DNA of 64,000 nt from Pseudarthrobacter sp. W1I19 (GCF_030817835.1 NZ_JAUSZR010000001.1:3658001-3722000); one strand, 5' to 3'. Positions 35,485 through 44,990 are shown, numbered from the stretch's first letter. Numbers and translations: made by a program. Notes: a model not told the origin generated them from the sequence alone.

Positions 35485-37728
35485 ATGACCACCACTGCAG
35501 CTGATCCAGCGCCCGCCCCCGGTTTCGGCAACACATCCGGCACCGACCCGCAGGGCATCGCGCCCGAGCCCACAGACGAAAATGTCTGGCTTGAGGACAT
35601 CTACGGCGAGGAGCAGCTTGCCTGGGTGAAGGAGCAGAACTCCCGTACGGAGGACCTGCTGGAGGACGCCGATTATGTGCAGCTGGAGGGCAGCATCCTG
35701 GAGGTGCTGGACTCCACGGACCGGATCGCCATGGTGGGCAAGCGCGGCGACTGGTACTACAACTTCTGGAAGGACCAGCAGAACCCCAAGGGCCTCTGGC
35801 GCCGCACCACGTGGGAGAGCTACTGCTCCGATGCCCCGGAATGGGACGTCCTGCTGGACGTCGACGCCCTGTCCGCCACTGAAGGCGAGGAATGGGTCTT
35901 CCACGGCGCCACCTTCCTCCGCCCTGCCGCCGGCGAGCCCTACCGGCACGCGCTGCTGGCACTGTCCCCCGACGGCGGCGACGCCAACCGGTACCGGGAA
36001 TTCGACGTCGAATCGCGGACCTTCGTGGACCCGGCGCAGGGCGGCTTTGACCTGCCGACGGCGAAGGGCCACGTTTCATGGCTGGACGCGGACACGCTCC
36101 TGGTGGCCTCCACGGCAGAGGGACTTCCGCGGACGGCCTCCTCCTACGCCCGCACCGCCGTCACCCTCAAGCGCGGCGGGTCCCTGCCCGGCGCACCCCG
36201 CCTGTTTGAAGTGCCCGAGAACCACATGATGGCCGTGGTGGCGCACGACTCGACGCCCGGCTTCGAACGAACCTTCGCCGTTGACTACATCGATTTCTAC
36301 AACCGCAGCAACGCCGTGCTGCGGGATGGCTCCTGGGTGGTGATCGATGTTCCCACCGACGTCAACGTCAGCGCCCACCGCGAGTGGCTGCTGTTCCGGC
36401 CCCAGCAGGACTGGGTGCTCGACGGCGTCACCTACCCGGCGGGTTCGCTCCTCGCCGCCCCGTTTGAGGACTACCTGGCGGGCTCGCGGAAGGTGTCAGT
36501 GCTGTTCACCCCGGACGCCAGCACGTCCCTGCAGTCTTGGAGCTGGACGAGGAATTTCCTGCTCCTGAATCTCCTGAAGGACGTCTCCTCCGAGATCCGG
36601 GTGCTCGATCCGTCCCGGCCCGGCGCTTCCCTTGAGGCGGCATGGGACTCTTCGCTGCTCGATGCCTGCCCGCCGCTGCACGACGTCAACGCCTACGCCG
36701 TGGACGACGAAGACGAGGCCGACGGCGGTGCGGGCGACGACTTCTGGCTCGTCGCCACGGGCTTTACCACCCCCAGCACCCTGATGCGGGGCACCTTGGA
36801 GCGCGCCGCTGACGGGACCAGCGGAGTGGTGAGCCGGCACGCCGTGGTGAAGACGTCGCCGTCGTTCTTTGCCGACGAAAACTATGAAGTCCAGCAGCAC
36901 TTCGCCGTGTCCGACGACGGCACCCGGGTGCCCTACTTCCAGGTGGCCTCGCGGGACCTGGCCCTGGACGGGCAGAACCCCACGCAGCTGTCCGGGTACG
37001 GCGGTTTCGAGGTCTCCCGCACTCCCGCCTACAGCGGCACGGTGGGCAGGGCGTGGCTGGAGCGCCGGACGTCCCTGTCGGCCGCCGGCGACGGGGACGC
37101 GCCGCACTCGCGGGGCGGCGTTTATGTGGTGGCGAACATCCGGGGCGGCGGCGAATACGGGCCCTCCTGGCACCGGGCGGCCCTGCAGGAAAACCGGCAC
37201 AAGGCGTACCAGGACTTCGCCGCCGTAGCCCGGCACCTCATCTCCCGCGGCGTCACCTCGCCGGAGCGGCTGGGCTGCGTGGGCGGATCCAACGGCGGCC
37301 TGCTGGTGGGAAACATGCTGACCCAATACCCGGAGCTGTTCGGGGCCGTCTCCTGCGGCGTGCCGCTGCTGGACATGCGCCGCTACACCAGGCTCTCCGC
37401 CGGCCACTCCTGGATCGCCGAGTATGGTGACCCGGACGTCCCGGAGCAGTGGGAGTACATCCGCACCTTCTCTCCGTACCACCTGCTCAAGGACGGGGTG
37501 GAGTACCCGGAGACGTTTATCTGGACGGCTACCTCGGACGACAGAGTGGGCCCCGTGCAGGCACGGAAGATGGCTGCCCGCATGCTGGCCATGGGCATCC
37601 CCAACGTCTGGTTCCACGAAGCCCTCGAGGGCGGTCACGCCGGAGCGTCGGACAACCGGCAGGCCGCTGCGCTGCAGGCCCGAAGCCAGCATTTCCTGTG
37701 GAAGGCGCTGGCCGGCGGGGGCTCGTAG
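35485..37728 (+). CDS. Prolyl oligopeptidase family serine peptidase (S9)
   Basis: A 747-residue cytoplasmic peptidase. It has an N-terminal cap (ENVWLEDIYGEEQLAWVKEQN), a seven-bladed propeller and a C-terminal alpha/beta-hydrolase domain from about 520. The nucleophile is Ser602 in GGSNGG. The aspartate lies in TSDDRVGP and the histidine in LEGGHAG near the C-terminus. GGVYVVANIRGGGEYGPSWH is a strong S9 signature. It should cleave short peptides, often after proline. The ATG at 35485 has no clear ribosome site. The GNAT gene follows 2 bp after the stop. Confidence 0.92.
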   Translation: MTTTAADPAPAPGFGNTSGTDPQGIAPEPTDENVWLEDIYGEEQLAWVKEQNSRTEDLLEDADYVQLEGSILEVLDSTDRIAMVGKRGDWYYNFWKDQQNPKGLWRRTTWESYCSDAPEWDVLLDVDALSATEGEEWVFHGATFLRPAAGEPYRHALLALSPDGGDANRYREFDVESRTFVDPAQGGFDLPTAKGHVSWLDADTLLVASTAEGLPRTASSYARTAVTLKRGGSLPGAPRLFEVPENHMMAVVAHDSTPGFERTFAVDYIDFYNRSNAVLRDGSWVVIDVPTDVNVSAHREWLLFRPQQDWVLDGVTYPAGSLLAAPFEDYLAGSRKVSVLFTPDASTSLQSWSWTRNFLLLNLLKDVSSEIRVLDPSRPGASLEAAWDSSLLDACPPLHDVNAYAVDDEDEADGGAGDDFWLVATGFTTPSTLMRGTLERAADGTSGVVSRHAVVKTSPSFFADENYEVQQHFAVSDDGTRVPYFQVASRDLALDGQNPTQLSGYGGFEVSRTPAYSGTVGRAWLERRTSLSAAGDGDAPHSRGGVYVVANIRGGGEYGPSWHRAALQENRHKAYQDFAAVARHLISRGVTSPERLGCVGGSNGGLLVGNMLTQYPELFGAVSCGVPLLDMRRYTRLSAGHSWIAEYGDPDVPEQWEYIRTFSPYHLLKDGVEYPETFIWTATSDDRVGPVQARKMAARMLAMGIPNVWFHEALEGGHAGASDNRQAAALQARSQHFLWKALAGGGS

Positions 37729-37730
37729 CC

Positions 37731-38258
37731 TTGGCCCTGCTGGTGCGGCGGGCGGCGGCCGGCGATGTGGAGCGGCTGGCGGAGGTGCATGTCCGCTGCT
37801 GGCAGGAGACGTACCGCGGCATGCTGTCCGCGGAATTCCTTGCGTCGCAGAACCCCGCCTCCCGGCTGCCGCTGTGGCGCCACCTGCTGGAAGCTGCCGA
37901 GCCGGCGGACGCCTGGGTGGCAACCGATGCCGGCACTGTAGTGGGGTTTGCCGGCGTCCGGAGGGAGCCGGGCGCTGCTTCGCACGGCTTTGTGCCGCCG
38001 TCGTCCGGCGACCTGGAACTGTGGGGGTTGTACCTGCTGGCGTCGCACCAGGGCCTGGGCCTGGGACGACGACTCCTTGAGGCAGCGCTGGACGGTGAGG
38101 CGGCGAGCCTGTGGGTGGCAGCGGACAATGTGCAGGCCATCGGTTTTTACGGGCACTTCGGTTTTGCCCCCGACGGGGCCGCCGACGTGGTTCCGGAGTG
38201 GGAAAACCTGCGGGAAATCAGGATGTTACGGCCCGGGCAGGCCCTATTTCACCCGTGA
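37731..38258 (+). CDS. GNAT family N-acetyltransferase
   Basis: A 175-residue acetyl-CoA-dependent transferase. The acetyl-CoA motif is LYLLASHQGLGLGRRLLEAAL (about 102-122), and the C-terminal VAADNVQAIGFYGHFGF is a typical end-of-fold segment. The N-terminus LLVRRAAAGDVERLAEVHVRCW fits strand 1 and helix 1. The TTG at 37731 is taken as start, 2 bp after the peptidase stop; a GTG at 37743 is an alternative. The substrate is unknown. Coupling to the peptidase gene suggests co-expression. Confidence 0.85.
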   Translation: MALLVRRAAAGDVERLAEVHVRCWQETYRGMLSAEFLASQNPASRLPLWRHLLEAAEPADAWVATDAGTVVGFAGVRREPGAASHGFVPPSSGDLELWGLYLLASHQGLGLGRRLLEAALDGEAASLWVAADNVQAIGFYGHFGFAPDGAADVVPEWENLREIRMLRPGQALFHP

Positions 38259-38353
38259 AACTGTCCTTGGCCTGCTGCTCGGGGGTTCCTGCCGGCCCGT
38301 TTTGCGCTGGATGGCCGGATCTGCGTATCCTTGGTGGGCTAGGAATAGCAATT

Positions 38354-38441
38354 GGAGACGTGCCAGAGCGGCCGAATGGGCTTCACTGCTAATGAAGTGT
38401 GGGGCACAACTCCACCGGGGGTTCAAATCCCCCCGTCTCCG
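38354..38441 (+). tRNA. tRNA-Ser (anticodon GCT)
   Basis: An 88-nt type II tRNA. The acceptor GGAGACG pairs with CGTCTCC. The anticodon stem CTTCA/TGAAG closes CTGCTAA, giving GCT. The T-arm is GGGGGTTCAAATCCCCC. A long variable arm is present. Confidence 0.95.
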
Positions 38442-38446
38442 CGTTT

Positions 38447-38473
38447 GGCCCCGGTCCTGGACCGGGGCCTTTT
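38447..38473 (+). terminator. Terminator after tRNA-Ser(GCT)
   Basis: GGCCCCGGT at 38447-38455 pairs with ACCGGGGCC at 38461-38469, followed by TTTT. Confidence 0.85.
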
Positions 38474-38591
38474 GCGTATCCGGGCCGCAGGATCTCGGTG
38501 CTGGCGGCCCGATCTCTCCCAGCGGTCCCGGTCCCGTCCGGGGTACGGACACCTGAAGTTCCGGAGGCCGCGGCGATGGCAGGATGGGCAG

Positions 38592-40025
38592 ATGGCAGCA
38601 AGCAGCACGGTGGACGAGGCGTCCGGCAGTAACCAGGCATGGAGCCCGCGCCTGGCGCTGCTGGTGGCCGCCACCTTCTTCATGGAGTTCCTCGACGGCA
38701 CGGTCCTCACGACGGCTATCCCCAACATTGCCGCCGACTTCCACGTGCCGGCCGCGGACGTGAACATCACTATGACTGCCTACCTGCTGACCGTTGCCAT
38801 GGGCATCCCGTTCAGCGGCTGGCTGGCGGAACGGCTCGGCGCGCGCCGGGTTTTCTGCCTGGCCATAGCCATTTTCACCTTTGCTTCGCTGGCGTGTTCG
38901 CTGAGCCAGGACCTCAGTATGCTGACCCTCAGCCGGGTTGCGCAGGGGTTCGGCGGCGCCATGATGGTTCCGGTGGGCACCCTCCTGGTCCTGCGCGGCA
39001 CGCCCAAAGCCGACCTGCTCCGCGCCACGGCCTTCCTGGTATGGCCCGGGCTCTTGGCCCCAGTTCTTGCACCTCTGGTGGGTGGGGCCTTGACCACGTA
39101 CCTGTCCTGGCACTGGATCTTCCTGATCAACCTCCCGCTGGGTGTTGCCGCGTTCATCGCCGCCCTGCGGCTGGTCCCGTCAGTGGCAGGTGATCGGGGC
39201 CGGCGGCTGGACTGGCTGGGGCTGCTCCTCACCACGCTGGGCGTGGGTGCGTTGGTAGTGGGACTCGAGCTGGTGAGCACCCACCCTGCAGCCCCCTGGG
39301 CGGCTTTGAGTGCCGGATTGGGCCTGGTGTTCCTTACATGTGCAGTCCTGTGGATGCGCGGGAGCCCTAATCCGCTCTTCGACCTCGGGGTTTTCGGCAC
39401 CCGTACATTCCGGGCTATGGCCACAGGCGGATTTGCCTACCGGCTGACCATCAGCTCAGTTCCGTTCCTTCTGCCGCTGATGTTCCAAGCCGGATTCGGC
39501 TGGTCCCCGCTGCACGCCGGAGCGATGGTGGCGGCCGTTTTCATCGGCAACATCGGCATCAAGCCGGCCACAACACCGCTGATCCGGCGCTTCGGTTTCC
39601 GCGCGATGCTGGTGTTCGCGTCGCTTGCCTCCGCGGCCACATTCGCCCTCTGCGCCCTGCTGACCCCGGACACGCCGCAGCCCCTGACGTTCGCCCTGCT
39701 GGTCTGCAGCGGCGCCTTCCGCTCCATCGGTTTCTCCGCCTACGCGTCCGTGCAGTATGCCGACATCGCGCCGGCGCAGCTGACGTCCGCAAACACCGTT
39801 TCCGCCACCCTGGTGCAGCTTGCCACCGGTTCAGGTATTGCAGTGGGCGCCCTGCTGATCCGGGTGTTCGACGGGCTAGGCACCTTCCCTGACGACTCCG
39901 CCGGGCCTTTCCGCGGGGCTTTCCTCGCCATGACGGTGCTGATGCTCGCAAGCACCGCAGACAGCCTCTTCCTGCCGCGCCACGCCGGGGCGGAAGTCAG
40001 CCAGCGCAAGGCCGAGCGGGTCTGA
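38592..40025 (+). CDS. MFS transporter, DHA2-type drug exporter
   Basis: A 477-residue membrane protein with about 14 predicted helices. The first helix carries FFMEFLDGTVLTTAIPNIA, the DHA2 motif D1-like signature. GWLAERLGARRVF is MFS motif A, and SRVAQGFGGAMMVPVGTLLVLR resembles motif B. It should export a hydrophobic or cationic compound with proton antiport. The ATG at 38592 is preceded by AGGA and also by CAGGAT (38580-38585) 6 nt away, so a leadered or leaderless start are both possible. A longer frame reaching into the tRNA gene was rejected. Confidence 0.9.
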   Translation: MAASSTVDEASGSNQAWSPRLALLVAATFFMEFLDGTVLTTAIPNIAADFHVPAADVNITMTAYLLTVAMGIPFSGWLAERLGARRVFCLAIAIFTFASLACSLSQDLSMLTLSRVAQGFGGAMMVPVGTLLVLRGTPKADLLRATAFLVWPGLLAPVLAPLVGGALTTYLSWHWIFLINLPLGVAAFIAALRLVPSVAGDRGRRLDWLGLLLTTLGVGALVVGLELVSTHPAAPWAALSAGLGLVFLTCAVLWMRGSPNPLFDLGVFGTRTFRAMATGGFAYRLTISSVPFLLPLMFQAGFGWSPLHAGAMVAAVFIGNIGIKPATTPLIRRFGFRAMLVFASLASAATFALCALLTPDTPQPLTFALLVCSGAFRSIGFSAYASVQYADIAPAQLTSANTVSATLVQLATGSGIAVGALLIRVFDGLGTFPDDSAGPFRGAFLAMTVLMLASTADSLFLPRHAGAEVSQRKAERV

Positions 40026-40079
40026 GCCGGACGGGCGACGACAGCAGGCCCTCACCGGGCCCGGCACGCCAGCCTTGGG

Positions 40080-42308
40080 TCAGCCCGCCTGGGCCAGTAC
40101 AAGCGGAAGGACGGCTCCCGCCCCCGCCTGCCGAAGCGCCCGCCCGGCGACCGTCAAGGTCCACCGGCTGTCCGCCAGGTCGTCAACCAGCATCACTGCC
40201 TGGCCGTTGAGACCGCCCAGCGCGGCCTCAAGTTCAGGTCCCGGCACTAACCGGTCCCAAACCCCGGCCAGCCTGTAGGCGCTGTTGCCGCCGCGGCCCC
40301 CGGTGGGACCGCCGTGTGCCAACTCCAGCGCGCCAAGGTAGGGGATCCGCCCGATCTCTGAAATTCCCCGGGCCAGGGATTCCACCAGTTGCGGCTTGCT
40401 TCGGGAGGGAATACTGACGATGGCGGCCGGCCTGCCAACGCCGCTCCATCCCGGACTGCGGCTGTCCCCGGCACCCCACTCTTTCAGGACCTGCACACAG
40501 GCCTGAAGCATGCCGGGATCCACGGGCCGGTCCTCAGCTCCCGCGGCGAAAAGCTCCCGCAGTGCGCCGCCCCAGCCGAGGTCGGTCAGCCTTGCCAGGA
40601 CACGGCCTTCCGCCAGCCCCTCCGCCGGCTTGAGCTTTCCCTTGACCGGAACGCCCAGGCGGTCCATGCCGCTGGGCCACTGCAGTCGGGCCTCCAGGAC
40701 GCCGCCTGCGCGGCTGAGTGTCTGGCTGGCTGCCTCCGTGGCAGCCGCCGCGATCTCTGCCGGAAACCACCGGCCGGCGCAGTTGTCGCACCGGCCGCAA
40801 GGGGCAGCGGTTTCGTCGTCGAGGACGGAGGTGATGTATTCCATCCGGCACCCTGCGGTGTCCTGGTAGATCACCATGGAGTCCTGCTCGTCCACGCGCG
40901 CCTCGGCGATCCGCCGGTACCGCTCGGCGTCATAGACCCAGGGCTGCCCGGTGGCCCGCCATCCGCCGCCCACCCGTTCCACGGCGCCGTCAACGGACAG
41001 GACCTTGAGGAGCAGTTCCAGCGGAGTACGGCGGAGGTCCACGCGCGCCTCCAGGGCAACGGTGGAGAGCGCCGTTCCGGCCTCACTCAGGGCGGTGAGG
41101 ACTGCCGCGGCCTTTTCTTCGGACGGCATGGAAGCAGTGGCAAAGTACTGCCAGATGTCCCGGTCCTCCGCGCCCGGCAGCAGCAGGACGTCGGCGTTGG
41201 CGGCACCTCGACCCGCACGGCCCACCTGCTGGTAGTACGCCACCGGGGACGACGGCGCCCCGAGGTGGACCACAAACCCCAGGTCCGGCTTGTCGAAGCC
41301 CATCCCCAGGGCCGAGGTGGCCACCAGGGCTTTGACCTGGTTGTCCTTCAGCAGCTGCTCGGCACGCTCCCTGTCCGCCGGGTCCGTCCGGCCGGTATAG
41401 GCCAGCACGTGGTGGCCGGCTTCGGCGAGGAGCCGTGCGGTGTCCTCGGCCGCGGACACGGTCAGGGTATAGATAATGCCGCTGCCGGGAAGATCAGCCA
41501 GGTGGGTCAGCAACCAGCCCAGGCGCTGCTTCGAGTCCGGCAAGGACAGGACGCCCATCCGCAGGGAGTCACGTCCCAGGGAACCGCGGATGGTGAGCAC
41601 CCCGTCCCCCAGCTGCTCCTCGATGTCATGGACCACCCGTGAGTTGGCCGTGGCCGTGGTGGCCAGTACGGGAACAGAATCCGGAAGCTGGGTGATCAGG
41701 TCCGCGATGCGGCGGTAGTCAGGGCGGAAGTCGTGGCCCCAGTCGGAAATGCAGTGCGCTTCATCGATCACCAGCAGGCCCGTGCGCCGGATCAGTTCCG
41801 GCAGCTGTGTTTCCCGGAAGGACGGGTTGGTGAGCCTTTCGGGGGAGACCAGCAGGACATCCACCTGGTCGGCCGCGAGCTGTTCACGGACGCTGTCCCA
41901 CTCCAGCTGGTTGGCGGAGTTGATGGCAACGGCACGCACCCCGGCACGGGCGGCGGCGGCCACCTGGTCCCGCATCAATGCCAGGAGCGGCGAGACAATA
42001 AGAGTGGGCCCGGCTCCACGGCGGCGCAGCAGCAGGGACGCCACAAAATAGACGGCCGATTTGCCCCAGCCGGTCCGCTGGACCACCAAAGCCCTCCGGC
42101 CGCCGTCCACCAGCGCCTCAATGGCCTCGAACTGTCCCTCATGGAAGGCAGCTTCCGGGTGCCCCACGAGCTCGCGGAGAACCGCCAGTGCTTCGCTGGA
42201 GGTTGAGGAGGCAGAATCGGAGGTGCCGGACGGTGCGGCGGCCGGCAAGGGGCCGTCAAAATCCGGGGCCGGCTCTGAAGTTGCTGTGGCGTACTGGTTA
42301 TCGACCAT
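40080..42308 (-). CDS. RecQ-family ATP-dependent DNA helicase with C-terminal PRT-like domain
   Basis: A 742-residue protein. The RecA-like domains carry VQRTGWGKSAVYF (Walker A, K83), LLVIDEAHCISDWGHDFRPDY (motif II), TTATANSRV (motif III) and QQVGRAGRG (motif VI). A zinc-binding set (CRMEY, then CGRCDNC) follows. No typical HRDC domain is seen. The C-terminal part ends with VMLVDDLADSRWTLTVAG (about 705-722), resembling the PRPP loop of phosphoribosyltransferases. The N-terminal 35 residues are low complexity. GATACT (42315-42320) lies 6 nt before the ATG, a leaderless arrangement. Confidence 0.88.
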   Translation of the reverse strand: MVDNQYATATSEPAPDFDGPLPAAAPSGTSDSASSTSSEALAVLRELVGHPEAAFHEGQFEAIEALVDGGRRALVVQRTGWGKSAVYFVASLLLRRRGAGPTLIVSPLLALMRDQVAAAARAGVRAVAINSANQLEWDSVREQLAADQVDVLLVSPERLTNPSFRETQLPELIRRTGLLVIDEAHCISDWGHDFRPDYRRIADLITQLPDSVPVLATTATANSRVVHDIEEQLGDGVLTIRGSLGRDSLRMGVLSLPDSKQRLGWLLTHLADLPGSGIIYTLTVSAAEDTARLLAEAGHHVLAYTGRTDPADRERAEQLLKDNQVKALVATSALGMGFDKPDLGFVVHLGAPSSPVAYYQQVGRAGRGAANADVLLLPGAEDRDIWQYFATASMPSEEKAAAVLTALSEAGTALSTVALEARVDLRRTPLELLLKVLSVDGAVERVGGGWRATGQPWVYDAERYRRIAEARVDEQDSMVIYQDTAGCRMEYITSVLDDETAAPCGRCDNCAGRWFPAEIAAAATEAASQTLSRAGGVLEARLQWPSGMDRLGVPVKGKLKPAEGLAEGRVLARLTDLGWGGALRELFAAGAEDRPVDPGMLQACVQVLKEWGAGDSRSPGWSGVGRPAAIVSIPSRSKPQLVESLARGISEIGRIPYLGALELAHGGPTGGRGGNSAYRLAGVWDRLVPGPELEAALGGLNGQAVMLVDDLADSRWTLTVAGRALRQAGAGAVLPLVLAQAG

Positions 42309-42460
42309 TGATTCAGTATCCCAGCCGCCCCTGACACCCACCGCCGGGCAAGGCCGCTATGTGGAAATACCGGGCTGCGGCACCGCGGGAGCCAGCGTCA
42401 CAAACAGCGGCTCGACCCGCCCTCCACAGGGATCTCCACCGTCCACGTAAGATAAAGCCC

Positions 42461-43879
42461 GTGACTAGCGAACAGACAACGACTTTTGACCTCTCGGCAT
42501 CCTTCAAGGCGTACGACGTCCGCGGCATTGTGGGCCAGTCGATCACGGCCGAAATCGTCGAAGCCGTGGGGGCCGCGTTTGTGGACATCCTGCAGCTCCA
42601 GGGACAGACCATTCTGGTGGGCGGAGACATGCGCCCTTCCTCCCCCGAGTTCAGCAAGGCGTTCGCCAATGGTGCAGCAGCCCGCGGCGCCGACGTCGAA
42701 CTCCTGGACCTGATCTCCACCGATGAGCTCTACTTCGCCTGCGGTTTCTACAACCGTGCCGGTGCCACCTTCACCGCCAGCCACAACCCCGCCGGCTACA
42801 ATGGCATCAAGATGTCCAAAGCCGGGGCCGTGCCCATCTCCTCCGAAACCGGCCTCAAGGACATCCAGGCGCTCGCCGAGCAGTACCTGAACACCGGTTC
42901 CATCCCTGCCGTTGAGCAGCGCGGCCAGATCAGCGTCCGCGACGTCCTCAAGGACTACGCCGAGTACCTGCGCAAGCTGGTGGACCTGTCCGGCTCACGC
43001 CCCCTGAAGGTAGTGGTGGACGCAGGCAACGGCATGGCCGGCCTGACCACCCCTGCAGTCCTGGGCGACGCCCTGCTCCCCAAGCTGCCCCTGGACATCG
43101 TCCCCCTGTACTTCGAGCTGGACGGCTCGTTCCCCAACCACCCCGCCAACCCGCTGGAGCCGGAGAACCTCCGCGACCTGCAGGCAGCAGTGGTCCGTCA
43201 CGGCGCAGATATCGGCCTGGCCTTCGACGGCGATGCCGACCGCTGCTTCGTCATCGACGAGAAGGGCGAGCCCGTCTCGCCGTCGGCCATTACGGGGATG
43301 GTGGCCCGGCGCGAAATTGCCCGCGCCAAGGCATTGGGCGAAACAACCCCCACAGTCATCCACAACCTCCTCACGTCCCGCGCTGTGGCGGAACTGGTGG
43401 AGCACGACGGCGGCCGGCCAGTCCGCACGCGCGTCGGCCATTCCTTCATCAAGGCAGTCATGGCAGAGGAAGGAGCGGTGTTCGGCGGAGAGCACTCAGC
43501 CCACTTCTACTTCCGTGACTTCTGGAATGCGGACACGGGCATGCTGGCCGCTATGCACGTCCTGGCAGCCCTCGGCGAGCAGGACGGGCCGTTGTCTGAG
43601 CTGGGCCGTGAGTACGAACCGTACGTCTCATCCGGTGAAATCAACTCCGAAGTCGAGGACAAGGCGGCCGCCGTGGAGCGGGTCCGGCTCGCATTCGACG
43701 GCGAAGACCTCACTATCGACACTATGGACGGCAGCACGTTCACGGCCAACGACGGCAGCTACTGGTTCAACCTGCGTCCGTCCAATACCGAACCTTTCCT
43801 CCGGCTCAACGTCGAGGCCACCGACCGCTCCACCATGGAGCGGATCCGCGACCACGTCCTCTCGATTGTCCGGGCCTAG
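42461..43879 (+). CDS. Phosphomannomutase/phosphoglucomutase
   Basis: A 472-residue alpha-D-phosphohexomutase. The phosphoserine is S107 in TFTASHNPAGYNG. The metal loop is AFDGDADRCFVID, the sugar-binding loop GGEHSAHFYF and the phosphate-binding loop RPSNTEPFLRLN. It interconverts hexose 6- and 1-phosphates, feeding nucleotide sugars for the envelope. The GTG at 42461 lies exactly 7 nt after TAAGAT (42448-42453), so it is probably leaderless; the longer frame starts inside the divergent region. It is divergent from the helicase gene. Confidence 0.94.
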   Translation: MTSEQTTTFDLSASFKAYDVRGIVGQSITAEIVEAVGAAFVDILQLQGQTILVGGDMRPSSPEFSKAFANGAAARGADVELLDLISTDELYFACGFYNRAGATFTASHNPAGYNGIKMSKAGAVPISSETGLKDIQALAEQYLNTGSIPAVEQRGQISVRDVLKDYAEYLRKLVDLSGSRPLKVVVDAGNGMAGLTTPAVLGDALLPKLPLDIVPLYFELDGSFPNHPANPLEPENLRDLQAAVVRHGADIGLAFDGDADRCFVIDEKGEPVSPSAITGMVARREIARAKALGETTPTVIHNLLTSRAVAELVEHDGGRPVRTRVGHSFIKAVMAEEGAVFGGEHSAHFYFRDFWNADTGMLAAMHVLAALGEQDGPLSELGREYEPYVSSGEINSEVEDKAAAVERVRLAFDGEDLTIDTMDGSTFTANDGSYWFNLRPSNTEPFLRLNVEATDRSTMERIRDHVLSIVRA

Positions 43880-43886
43880 CCTCCGC

Positions 43887-44387
43887 ATGACTGAGGACCA
43901 CGGACTGGACGCCACACCAGGAACCGGAGGGCAGGCGTCCTGGCGCGACTCCGTCCCGGAAAGTACTGCTACCGACCTTGAGAACCTCTTGGGTACGGGT
44001 ATCAGTGCCGCACAGGAGCAGCTCCAGCGCAACGGTGGCTTCCTGCCCTTCGCCCTGACGGTGCAGACCGACGGCGAAGTCCGCATGGTTGCCGTCTCGC
44101 CGGCGGACGCTGAAGAGGGTTCCGGCGGCGACTTCGACGCCGACGGCATGATCAGCGACCTCACCGCGCTGCTGCGGCAGAACCGGGAAGATTTCCGGGC
44201 TGCTGCTGTGGTCTGCGACATCCTCCTGGTGGAGGAAGAGTCGGACGCCATCCATGTGGCGACGGAGCACCGCGACGGCCAGGTCTTCGCGGCCGTGCTG
44301 CCCTACTCCCCCAATGCCAGGAACCGGACCTGGGCGTTCGGCGAACTTGCGGCTGACGCCAGCGAGCCCACCATCTGGGTGGACTAG
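43887..44387 (+). CDS. Conserved hypothetical protein downstream of phosphomannomutase
   Basis: A 166-residue acidic soluble protein. The first 30 residues are low complexity. A mixed alpha/beta domain follows, with FLPFALTVQTDGEVRMVAVSPADA, AAAVVCDILLVEEESDAIHVATEHRDGQVFAAVLPYSP and a C-terminal PTIWVD. It begins 7 bp after the mutase stop and is probably co-transcribed. No family function is recognised. Confidence 0.65.
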   Translation: MTEDHGLDATPGTGGQASWRDSVPESTATDLENLLGTGISAAQEQLQRNGGFLPFALTVQTDGEVRMVAVSPADAEEGSGGDFDADGMISDLTALLRQNREDFRAAAVVCDILLVEEESDAIHVATEHRDGQVFAAVLPYSPNARNRTWAFGELAADASEPTIWVD

Positions 44388-44402
44388 ACCGGGACGTGGC
44401 CG

Positions 44403-44852
44403 ATGAAAATCAACGCTTTTGCCGACGTGAGCCTCCGGGCCCTCATGGTGCTGGCCGCCGCTCCCGCCGGCACACTGCTCACCACACAAAACGTCGCCGA
44501 CAGTGTGGGGACGCCCTATAACCACGTCAGCAAGGCGATGGCAAAGCTTCGGAACCTCGGACTGATCGAGGTGGAGCGGGGCCGGACCGGCGGTTCCCGG
44601 CTGAGCCATGCCGGACGGATTGCAACGGTGGGACAAATCCTCCGGCAACTCGATACCCGCACGGATGCCGCCGAATGCGTGGCCCCGGGCGGTGATTGCC
44701 CGCTGATCAATGAGTGCAAGCTCCGCTCAGCCCTGTCTCGGGCCCGCGAAGCCTTCTACCGCGAGCTCGACAATGTGGTGATCGCAGACCTTCCTGTATC
44801 CCGGCAAATGGACCCCGTCTTCGAAATGATCGGCCTCCGGCCCGGGCTGTAA
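44403..44852 (+). CDS. nsrR: Rrf2 family nitric-oxide sensor, NsrR-like
   Basis: A 149-residue Rrf2 regulator. The winged helix carries TTQNVADSVGTPYNHVSKAMAKLRNLGLIEVERGRTGGSRLS. Three cysteines, C92, C99 and C105, fit the [4Fe-4S] cluster of NsrR (C93, C99 and C105 in Streptomyces). NO destroys the cluster and relieves repression of hmp, the next gene. Two palindromes before hmp are its probable targets. The gene starts 15 bp after the hypothetical gene, so it may also be read through from there. Confidence 0.88.
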   Translation: MKINAFADVSLRALMVLAAAPAGTLLTTQNVADSVGTPYNHVSKAMAKLRNLGLIEVERGRTGGSRLSHAGRIATVGQILRQLDTRTDAAECVAPGGDCPLINECKLRSALSRAREAFYRELDNVVIADLPVSRQMDPVFEMIGLRPGL

Positions 44853-44930
44853 CCGGTTCCACGGGCGGCGGGGGTCGAAATTTTCCTGCCAGACTTCCAT
44901 ATTTCGCCACCTTCCCGATTGATTTGATTG

Positions 44931-44955
44931 CAAGTTCTACAGGGTGTAGAACTTG
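44931..44955. promoter_or_regulatory. Palindrome 1 upstream of hmp
   Basis: A perfect inverted repeat: arm CAAGTTCTACA, 3-bp spacer, complementary arm. It lies about 80-105 bp before the hmp start and is a candidate operator, though it does not look like a standard NsrR site. Confidence 0.65.
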
Positions 44956-44961
44956 GGATAT

Positions 44962-44990
44962 GAATACACGCATTTCGAATGCTGGTATTC
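44962..44990. promoter_or_regulatory. Palindrome 2 upstream of hmp, likely NsrR operator
   Basis: A 14-1-14 inverted repeat with GAATAC/GTATTC ends and a GCATT-TCG-AATGC core, matching 11 of 14 positions. The core resembles the ATGCATTT-type half-sites of NsrR operators. It sits 45-73 bp before the hmp start. Confidence 0.65.
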
